From JACMLD01 sp039915085 (lineage in GTDB: Bacteria; Bacteroidota; Bacteroidia; Chitinophagales; Chitinophagaceae), in NCBI GenBank assembly GCA_039915085.1, contig JBDSOC010000098.1:25698-89697 (forward strand): a DNA stretch of 64,000 nucleotides, in the 5' to 3' direction. Positions 18,772 through 25,016 of the stretch are shown here, piece after piece. Every line of letters starts with the position of its first letter. Positions within the stretch are counted from its first letter, which is position 1. The position numbers and the translations under genes were made by a program. The notes beneath the pieces are model-generated. The model saw only the letters and a program-made list of their open reading frames with translations, made no database searches and was not told the origin of the DNA.

Positions 18772-18775
18772 AAAT

Positions 18776-18805
18776 GTTTACAATAAATGAGTTAATTTTG
18801 TAAAC
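18776..18805. promoter_or_regulatory. GTTTAC...GTAAAC operator-like pair between dead GntR and aminotransferase
   Basis: GTTTAC (18776-18781) and GTAAAC (18800-18805) form an inverted pair flanked by A/T, 38 bases upstream of the aminotransferase start and abutting the start of the dead GntR-FCD gene. The position suits control of both divergent genes. Confidence 0.55.
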
Positions 18806-18842
18806 AAAAATTTTTAACTATTTTAAAGCTAAATATTAAACA

Positions 18843-20168
18843 ATGATTACAAAAGAACATAAATCTAACTCGGAAAAAATTTCTGAAGAAGCCAGGCGAT
18901 ATATAGCCGGAGGAGTTGTTTCCCTGAACAGAAGAGTAACTCCCAATATAATTTTCAAGCAGGGAAAAGGCAGTAAAATATATGATATTGATGGTCTGGA
19001 ATACATTGACTACCATGCAGCATTTGCGCCCCATTTCCTGGGACATAATAATGAAACAGTTAATAATGCGGTAGTAAATACTATTAAAAATAACCTATCT
19101 CTGATAGGCAGCGGTACCAATGAATTGGAGGTAGCCCTCGCCAAAATGCTTTGCGAAGCTGTCCCTTCTCTGGAGTTGGTTCAGATAACCAATACCGGAA
19201 GTGAAGCAACCGCGCATGCCATAAGGTTGAGCAGGGCTTTCACCGGCAGGGAACATATCATATTAACACTTGGGGGATATAATGGCTGGCACAATGACGT
19301 TGCCAGGGCTGTTATGCCTGGCCTGGAACAAATTGGTAAAAGAGTTTCCAATGGCGAGTACCCATTTATACCTTCATCCGACGGTATAAATAAATCCGTA
19401 AAGAGTAAAGTTCATATAGTAAACTACAATGACCTTGAATCGGTTGAACATGTGATGAAACAGTATCCTGTGGCGTGCGTACTAACAGAACCTGTGCTGC
19501 AAAACGTAGGTGTGGTTTTACCAAAGCAGGGATATTTACAGGGTCTGATAGATCTTTGTAACACATATGGAAGCGTATGCGCTTTTGATGAAGTAAAAAC
19601 TGGTTTCCGTTCAGCCTTAGGAGGGTATCAGGCCGTAGCAGGTGTCACCCCGCATATTTCTGTTTTTGGTAAGGCCGTAGCCAATGGCTATCCACTTGGT
19701 GTAATAGGTGGTAAAAAAGAAATCATGCAATTATTCGACGCTGATGACAATGAAAAAAGGGTATTGATTGCCGGGACTTATAATGCACACCCCTTTAATA
19801 CAGCAGCAGCAATCGCAACATTGGAGATCCTAAATGATCCTTTGGTATACAGGCAAATTGAAAGTAAAAGTGAAAGACTGTATACGGGTCTGAAATCAAT
19901 CTTTAAAGAAAAAAGTATCCCTGCATCATTAGCAAAGAACGCTTCTGCCTTTTGTGTTTATTTCAGTGAAACGCTGCCACACGATCTTCACGATATTTTA
20001 GAGCATACAGATTTTGCATTTGACATTGATTACAGAAGAGCATTGATCAAGCAGGGGATTTACCACATACCATTAGCTTGCAAGCAAGGCTCCATAAGCT
20101 ATGCACATACGGAGGCGGATATTGATAAAACATTAGAAATTACGGCGGAAGTAATAAGGAATATATAA
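18843..20168 (+). CDS. class III PLP aminotransferase, glutamate-1-semialdehyde aminomutase-like
   Basis: A 441-residue fold-type I PLP enzyme close to HemL. Motifs are in order: NTGSEAT (117-123) for phosphate binding, GGYNGWH (144-150), FDEVKTGFR (248-256) with D249 for the pyridine nitrogen, and VFGKAVANGYPLG with the Schiff-base lysine K277. The location, with an operator-like pair 38 bases upstream and an SDR and sugar-pathway relics nearby, argues for a catabolic aminotransferase rather than the housekeeping tetrapyrrole gene (inference). No partner biosynthetic genes are present. The substrate could be an amino sugar acid or beta-amino acid; the sequence does not settle this. It looks intact. 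Confidence 0.85.
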   Translation: MITKEHKSNSEKISEEARRYIAGGVVSLNRRVTPNIIFKQGKGSKIYDIDGLEYIDYHAAFAPHFLGHNNETVNNAVVNTIKNNLSLIGSGTNELEVALAKMLCEAVPSLELVQITNTGSEATAHAIRLSRAFTGREHIILTLGGYNGWHNDVARAVMPGLEQIGKRVSNGEYPFIPSSDGINKSVKSKVHIVNYNDLESVEHVMKQYPVACVLTEPVLQNVGVVLPKQGYLQGLIDLCNTYGSVCAFDEVKTGFRSALGGYQAVAGVTPHISVFGKAVANGYPLGVIGGKKEIMQLFDADDNEKRVLIAGTYNAHPFNTAAAIATLEILNDPLVYRQIESKSERLYTGLKSIFKEKSIPASLAKNASAFCVYFSETLPHDLHDILEHTDFAFDIDYRRALIKQGIYHIPLACKQGSISYAHTEADIDKTLEITAEVIRNI

Positions 20169-20206
20169 TCGGAAAAATAAGAGAATTATAAGCATTAACT
20201 TTTGGC

Positions 20207-20740
20207 ATGAAATCATTAGCTTTTTTTGTCAATTTAATATTTATCATTAGCTATAGTAATGCCCAGGACAATATTATTATAAAAAGATCTATTACAATAA
20301 GTAGTAATCAGCGCTTTCAGTGAATAGATGGCTGGTGTAAACGTTACGCCTGCCCAATTGAGAAATGGCCATTTAAACCCTTTAGAGACAGCGTTGTAAA
20401 TGACCTGGGCAGTACACTCATTTTTGACTCTTCTGGATTGGCTAACTGGCTGGACCCCTCCGGGCAAAACCGGGATGGAAAGTCCCTCCTGATTATTTGC
20501 AAAATGTTTATACAAGATCACTTGTTTGATTTGTACCTCAATGTTTTCGGCAATCTTTACGCCACCTCTTTCAAAATGCACCCTGTACAGACTTGCTTTT
20601 AATGTACGTGGCCTGGCAATCATATCGCACAGTATGAATTTTTCAGGTTCAATCGTAGGTTGTAAAGTTCCCACACAATTGGTGATCTTTTTTAAAAATT
20701 TTTTATCCGCATCGGTAATTCCCGGCTTTAGTATAATTTA
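20207..20740 (+). pseudogene. N-terminal relic of a secreted glycoside hydrolase (GH30-like barrel)
   Basis: From ATG 20207 a signal peptide (LIFIISYSNAQ) leads to SNQRFQ and then an in-frame TGA. In shifted frames the sequence continues IDG, GVNVTPAQLRNGHLNPLETAL, NDLGSTLIF and LANWLDPSG. This resembles the start of secreted barrel hydrolases, where a QxIDGFG strand is followed by N.TPAQ and DLGATLFR. Several shifts occur within 250 bases, and no active-site glutamates are found before the trace is lost near 20740. The long minus-strand frame across the same bases is a shadow. It follows the aminotransferase by about 40 bases on the same strand. The exact GH family is uncertain. Confidence 0.5.
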
Positions 20741-20953
20741 ATAATTGTGGGGCGCATGAAACATTGGAAGGTGCGAAGTGTAATTGCCGATGTGCCAAAA
20801 ATAAGCATACCTGGCGTTGCAGGTTTTTAGCAGCCGTGCCGAAATCATGCTAAGCGAGAACCTTGCTAACAAATAATAAAGTAATAAATAAAAAAGAAAA
20901 ATATTTTTCCTGTTTTCAAGGATATACACAATTGTGATTGCGAAGCTTGTAGC

Positions 20954-21760
20954 TCATTTCTTTTTAAACCTGATTTTTGAGAGTAATTCTGGCGATGGAT
21001 TCTGACCGGCTAACTGGCCTCCGTCAGCAACCATGATTTGGCCTGTCATAAAACTACTTTCATCACCTGCCAGGAACAGGAACAAAGGTGCAATTTCTTC
21101 TACCCTTCCCGGTCTGTTTAAAGGAATGAATTGTTTTACAAAATTTTTTGTAAACTCTGGCGGATCTATTTCCATTGACATGGGTGTTTGTATATATCCG
21201 GGGCAAACAGCATTCACTCTTATTCCGTAATGCGCCAATTCCAATGCCATTGTTTTGGTAAGCATAATAACGCCTCCCTTGGATGCATTGTAATGGGCAT
21301 AACCAAATTCACCGTCAAGCCCATTTTTACTTGCCATATTGACAACCGTACCTTTGCCACGATTGGCCATCAGCCTGCATACACTTTGAGCCACAAAAAA
21401 CATTCCCGTCAAATTAATATTGATAATACGGCTCCATTCGGCTGCTTCTATATTGAGAAAAGGAGTCTCGAAAGCAATACCTGCATTATTAATTAATATA
21501 TCAATGGGCTTGATTGCATCAGCTTTTGCAATTACACTGTTAACTTTTTTCTGATTGGAAACATCTACATTGTAGGCGTATATGGTATTTTCTTTTTTTG
21601 AAATTTGTGCTGCCGCCTTTTTAAGATTTTCCTTATGCACATCCAGCAAGGATACGACAGCGCCCTGTGCTGCGAATTGCCTTGCAATTTCAAGTCCGAT
21701 ACCCCTGGCACCCCCAGTTACTAGAACATGTTTATTATAAAACCTTAATTTATTTTTCAT
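20954..21760 (-). CDS. short-chain dehydrogenase/reductase (SDR)
   Basis: A 268-residue classical SDR: NAD(P)-binding TGGARGIG (15-22), NNAG (91-94), catalytic S144, and YNASK with Y157 and K161. LLD at 38-40, with Asp after strand 2, suggests NAD(H) preference. The C-terminus carries GQIMVADGGQ. Enzymes of this type oxidise L-fucose, L-rhamnose, gluconate or related compounds, which suits the setting beside FAH and lactonase relics; that substrate is an inference. It is the only intact SDR in the window and may be the surviving member of the lost pathway. A paired GTTTAC/GTAAAC element sits immediately upstream, 20-47 bases from the start. Confidence 0.92.
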   Translation of the reverse strand: MKNKLRFYNKHVLVTGGARGIGLEIARQFAAQGAVVSLLDVHKENLKKAAAQISKKENTIYAYNVDVSNQKKVNSVIAKADAIKPIDILINNAGIAFETPFLNIEAAEWSRIININLTGMFFVAQSVCRLMANRGKGTVVNMASKNGLDGEFGYAHYNASKGGVIMLTKTMALELAHYGIRVNAVCPGYIQTPMSMEIDPPEFTKNFVKQFIPLNRPGRVEEIAPLFLFLAGDESSFMTGQIMVADGGQLAGQNPSPELLSKIRFKKK

Positions 21761-21779
21761 AACAATTTATATAATTTTT

Positions 21780-21807
21780 GTTTACACAAAAAAATATATT
21801 TGTAAAC
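21780..21807. promoter_or_regulatory. GTTTAC...GTAAAC operator-like pair upstream of the SDR
   Basis: GTTTAC (21780-21785) and GTAAAC (21802-21807), starts 22 bases apart and flanked by T-rich and A-rich arms (TTTGTTTACACAAA, ATTTGTAAACAAA), lie 20 bases upstream of the SDR start. They are also just left of the divergent FAH relic. Confidence 0.55.
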
Positions 21808-21839
21808 AAACATAGCGTTTAAAATTGAAAAAAAATCGT

Positions 21840-22207
21840 TGCGTAAATTTATATACAGGTTTTTAAGAACGGTTGTCGATCCCATTGTGTTGGGTTACCC
21901 AGGAAATATTGTACCTCATTCTTATTGATTCTCATTTTGTAAAAAATAACGATGAAATTACCGCTCTTTGTATCAACAACGTTAGTATGATGTCAGGAAG
22001 TTCGGCGAGGATTATACGGAAAACTTTTTTCAGAATCAAGGTTTGCAACAATTAAAGGATTGGTTTGATAAAAATAAAAACAATTGCCCGGTCTTTGATG
22101 AAACTATCCGCTGGGCTGCCTGTATTGCACCGCCATCCAAAATCATTTGCATTGGATTAAATTATGCGGATCATGCTGCTGAAAGCAAGATGGAACTTCC
22201 CGGGTAG
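21840..22207 (+). pseudogene. FAH-family hydrolase (diketo-deoxy-sugar-acid type), N-terminal relic
   Basis: The 5' part (about 21840-21988) is frameshifted but contains YRFLRTV, like the family start LYRFG. From 21989 to 22207 one open frame reads KFGEDYTENFF, KDWFDKNK, AACIAPPSKIICIGLNYADHA and ESKMELPG, then TAG. The segment PSKI.CIGLNYADHA is the hallmark of the fumarylacetoacetate hydrolase family at the domain boundary, and ED..E.FF matches the sugar-acid branch. The metal-binding catalytic half (E.E..D) is completely missing; the next bases belong to a different protein. It was probably the hydrolase that splits 2,4-diketo-3-deoxy-L-fuconate or -rhamnonate (inference). Confidence 0.82.
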
Positions 22208-22308
22208 CTGCAACAGTAAAAATATTATCACTCCCTGCCAATTACCTGGTTGATACTATTCCGTCGGGTTGCTGCGGAATGGCAGGTTCTTTCGGATGGC
22301 TCTTGTAA
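22207..22308 (+). pseudogene. Fe-S/FAD-linked oxidase tail relic (cysteine-rich domain)
   Basis: A 33-codon open stretch reads VKILSLPANYLVDTIPSGCCGMAGSFGW and ends in TAA. SGCCGMAGSFG is the conserved second CCG motif of glycolate oxidase/heterodisulfide-reductase-like Fe-S domains, found at the C-terminus of large FAD-binding oxidoreductases (usually SGCCGMAGSFGYE..HY). It begins on the last base of the FAH stop, so a deletion has joined the two relics. In non-phosphorylative deoxy-sugar pathways such an oxidase would handle the lactate product (inference). The rest, to 22417, is not readable as this protein. Confidence 0.7.
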
Positions 22309-22417
22309 GAGCCTGTTGCACCAGCTTCAGCACGTCACAGCGCAGTATGGTTACTATAAAGAACGCTGTAGCTTACACAACTAAAGCACAACTCTATACT
22401 TTCTTAAAAACGCCATT

Positions 22418-23350
22418 ATGAAAAAAATGCCAATTTTGTGTTTTACAATTTTTCTGCTTATTACCGGCAGTGCCGCTCAACAGGTTATTCCTTTATATAA
22501 GGATAGCATACCAAACAGCAAGCCATCCGTAAATCAGGAAAACAGAGATTCGTCTCCACGTAACGGAGTAGTTACGATTGGTAAAATTTCCATTCCTGCG
22601 CTTACCATTTTTCTACCGCCAAAAGAAAAGGCGACGGGAAGTGCTGTCGTAATTTGTCCAGGCGGCGGTTATTGGGTAGAGGCTGAAAATATTGAGGGAA
22701 CAGAAGTAGCTGCAAAATTTACCGAAATGGGAATTGCTGCGTTTGTATTAAAATACCGCATCCCCAGCAATGAAACGATGATGAATCGCGAAATAGGCGC
22801 TTTGCAGGATGGACAGCAGGCAATTAAAATAGTAAGAGAGCGTGCTCTTGACTGGAACATTTTGCCGGACAGGATTGGTATTATGGGCTTTTCTGCAGGT
22901 GGTCACCTGGCATCCTCCGTCGCCACTCATTTTAATAATGTATTGATTCCAAACAAAGAAAATACCAGCGTAAGACCTAATTTCCAGATTTTAATTTATC
23001 CAGTGATTAGTTTTACAGATAGTATTGGCCACGTTGGATCGAGAGACCAGATTCTGGGTAAAAACCCCAGTAATGAAAAAATCATTGAATATTCTAATGA
23101 ATACCAGGTTACAAAAGATACACCACCTGCATTCCTGGTGCATGCAAGCGATGATTATGGTGTAAAGCCAGCGAACAGCATTGAATATTTTCAAGCGTTG
23201 TGGCGATTTAAAATACCGGCTGAAATCCATATTTATGAGAAAAGCGGACACGGTTTCGGATTACATCTTAAAAATACGGCTGAACAATGGATGGAAAGAT
23301 GTATAAATTGGATGAATATAAATGGATGGTTATCCAAGTCAGGCAGATAG
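22418..23350 (+). CDS. secreted alpha/beta-hydrolase, carbohydrate-esterase-like
   Basis: A 310-residue secreted hydrolase of the BD-FAE/acetyl-xylan-esterase-like group. A signal peptide ends at GSAAQQ (about residue 21). The oxyanion segment CPGGGYW is at 80-86; the nucleophile elbow GFSAGG has S159. The charge-relay Asp lies in HASDDYGVK and the His in KSGHGFGLH near the C-terminus, so the triad is complete. Such enzymes remove acetyl or other acyl groups from hemicellulose or pectin side chains before the glycosidases act. The gene starts about 110 bases after the oxidase relic and stands alone on the plus strand. Confidence 0.9.
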   Translation: MKKMPILCFTIFLLITGSAAQQVIPLYKDSIPNSKPSVNQENRDSSPRNGVVTIGKISIPALTIFLPPKEKATGSAVVICPGGGYWVEAENIEGTEVAAKFTEMGIAAFVLKYRIPSNETMMNREIGALQDGQQAIKIVRERALDWNILPDRIGIMGFSAGGHLASSVATHFNNVLIPNKENTSVRPNFQILIYPVISFTDSIGHVGSRDQILGKNPSNEKIIEYSNEYQVTKDTPPAFLVHASDDYGVKPANSIEYFQALWRFKIPAEIHIYEKSGHGFGLHLKNTAEQWMERCINWMNINGWLSKSGR

Positions 23351-23550
23351 CAGGCAGAACTTTTCAACTGGCTACCCGGAAAAGCCTATTTTGCTGCAAT
23401 TCGTTACTAAGCCACAAAGGGGAAGCACACGTAATTGTATGACCTATAAAAACCAGCGTCCGATCATTTTTTTAGGTTAACAACATCTTCAGATGACAAT
23501 CGACAGGTTGTCATTTGAAATTAATGGTATTTTTATAGCAGGGTTATAAT

Positions 23551-23579
23551 GTTTACATTTATAAAAATAATTTGTTTAC
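23551..23579. promoter_or_regulatory. tandem GTTTAC operator-like sites upstream of intact GntR-FCD
   Basis: Two GTTTAC half-sites in the same orientation (23551-23556 and 23574-23579, 23 bases apart) lie 7-35 bases upstream of the GntR-FCD start at 23586. Spacing matches the inverted pairs elsewhere, but here the halves are direct repeats. The position overlapping the promoter suits autoregulation. Confidence 0.5.
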
Positions 23580-23585
23580 GCTTTT

Positions 23586-24224
23586 ATGAAACTTGAATCA
23601 CATTCCTATAAAGCTTACACAGAAATACGAAAAAAGATTCTTACCCACCAGCTTTCTCCGGACACAAGATTGAAGGAAGACACTTGGGCCAAGAAACTTG
23701 ATATAAGCCGTATGGCGGTTAGAGAAGCACTAACAAGGCTCCTGGGTGAAGGACTGGTAAAAGCAGGCGTAAAGGGCGGTTATTTTATCAAACCAATGAC
23801 ACCCTTTGACATTCATGAGATACGTGAGCTGCGGGAAATCCTTGAGCTTGGCGCCATCCGGCTGGCCATTAAGCAAATGACCAAACTCCAGATTGAGAAA
23901 CTTGAAAAAATTTGTGATGATTTTACTTCAATGGTAACACAGGGCTATTACAATGGAGTCTGCGAAGTGGATATCAAATTTCATGAGACACTTATAGAAT
24001 ATTCCGGTAACAGCAAATTACTGGCCGCTTACAGGGCCAGTCATATTCCACTGTTTCATATGATAATTGGCAAAACCAGTGAATACATGAACGATTATGA
24101 TATTACTGACAACGAACACAGGCAACTTGTAAAAGCGCTCAAGGCAAAGAAATTGCCTCTTGCCGAAAAAATTCTTTCCGATCATTTTTTACGAGGGGAA
24201 TCAATTGTCCTTGAAATGGATTAA
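23586..24224 (+). CDS. GntR-family regulator, FCD type
   Basis: A 212-residue regulator. The winged helix is at residues 6-75 (AYTEIRKKILTHQLS, WAKKLDISRMAVREALTRL, GGYFIK). The FCD domain follows (IRELREILELGAIRL, CEVDIKFHETLIEYSGN, SHIPLFH, NEHRQLVKAL) and ends GESIVLEMD. The FCD residues that usually coordinate metal (an Asp and three His) have plausible counterparts in D.KFHE, SHIPLFH and EHRQL. It is paralogous to 15371-16000 and to the broken 18135-18771 copy. Its promoter carries two GTTTAC half-sites, so it is the best candidate for the protein that binds that element family in this window (inference). Confidence 0.93.
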   Translation: MKLESHSYKAYTEIRKKILTHQLSPDTRLKEDTWAKKLDISRMAVREALTRLLGEGLVKAGVKGGYFIKPMTPFDIHEIRELREILELGAIRLAIKQMTKLQIEKLEKICDDFTSMVTQGYYNGVCEVDIKFHETLIEYSGNSKLLAAYRASHIPLFHMIIGKTSEYMNDYDITDNEHRQLVKALKAKKLPLAEKILSDHFLRGESIVLEMD

Positions 24225-24554
24225 TCATAAGATCGCAAGCAGCCTGCTTTTATACTCAAAGTCGGTTCAGGATGTCAGACCTCCAACTGTCAAACGTCTT
24301 CAACAACTGGTTTTTCGCAGATAGCAATTCTTTCGTAATCAGTCATTCTTTTGAACGAGTTGGAAATTATTCAGCACGAGAAAGATTAATTATGCATTAT
24401 TGTAAACAAAGCCGCAATTTTTTTTTCTATATTAGCCGAAAAGGATGGTTAGACAAAGTAATTGCAAAATACCAGATATCGCGCAGGCAAATTTTATTTG
24501 TCCAAAAAGAAATGTTCCTCATGAAAAACGATTAGATGCACGATGCATTTTCTT
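24225..24554. other. gene-free stretch with one GTAAAC half-site
   Basis: No recognisable protein is encoded; an open frame at 24272-24535 has no family resemblance. A single TTGTAAACAAA (24400-24410) is the only notable element and has no partner at the usual 22-25 base spacing. It faces the promoter-distal end of the GH43 relic. Confidence 0.4.
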
Positions 24555-24969
24555 TTACTGAAAGCGAAGATTCGGTTTAACACAGGCTTTGCGCATCGTT
24601 TCACTACCCTGTGTTGGCCTGTGATATAATAATTCTATTTGATTATTGAATGCCGCAATAGAACCATGGTTATTCCATGCATGTGGGTCGCTAAGATCAT
24701 TTTCAATAATAACGCCACCATACTCACAGGGACCCATCGGTGAGCTGCTGGACGAATAACCCAGACGGGTGGGTCTTCCTGCCTTTCCCATGTCTGTATA
24801 GATCAGCCAATAAATGTTATTAAGCATTTTACCATCTTTCCACTGATGCGCTGAAGGATCTGCAATATAAATATCCGGGGGAACTATCGGATTCTGCGCT
24901 TGTACACAGTATCCGAGACCTGTTAAAATAACTACAGCGGTTATTTTTTTAAGTGCTTTTTTTAGTCAT
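24555..24969 (-). pseudogene. GH43 gene with internal deletion and start-site frameshift
   Basis: The minus-strand frame reads KKITAVVILTGLGYCVQAQNP, then PPDIYIADPSAHQWKDGKM, and then passes directly into LNNIYWLIYTDMGKAGRPTRLGY, SSSSPMGP and WNNHGSIAAFNNQ. The first block is the GH43 signal peptide and first strand. The second is a late propeller blade, normally about 120-150 residues further on. So an in-frame internal deletion joined the two ends. The only ATG (24969-24967) is out of phase with the rest by a one-base change in an A-run, and an in-frame stop lies just upstream. The frame also ends early at 24555. The N-terminus is nearly the same as that of the GH43 relic at 8546-8920. Confidence 0.85.
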
Positions 24970-25016
24970 TGCTTAACAACTTGTATTACAATTAATTTTT
25001 CAAATCCAAAAGTGTT

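Noticed and set aside
18843..20168. Housekeeping hemL for tetrapyrrole synthesis
   Set aside because: Motifs would allow it, but the operator-like pair, GntR relic and sugar genes around it favour a catabolic class III aminotransferase, so no gene symbol is given.
20234..20674. 146-codon minus-strand open frame
   Set aside because: It is antisense to the readable glycoside-hydrolase relic on the plus strand and has no family resemblance of its own.
24272..24535. 87-codon open frame after the GntR-FCD gene
   Set aside because: No family, no signal, unusual composition, and it contains the isolated GTAAAC site; treated as non-coding.
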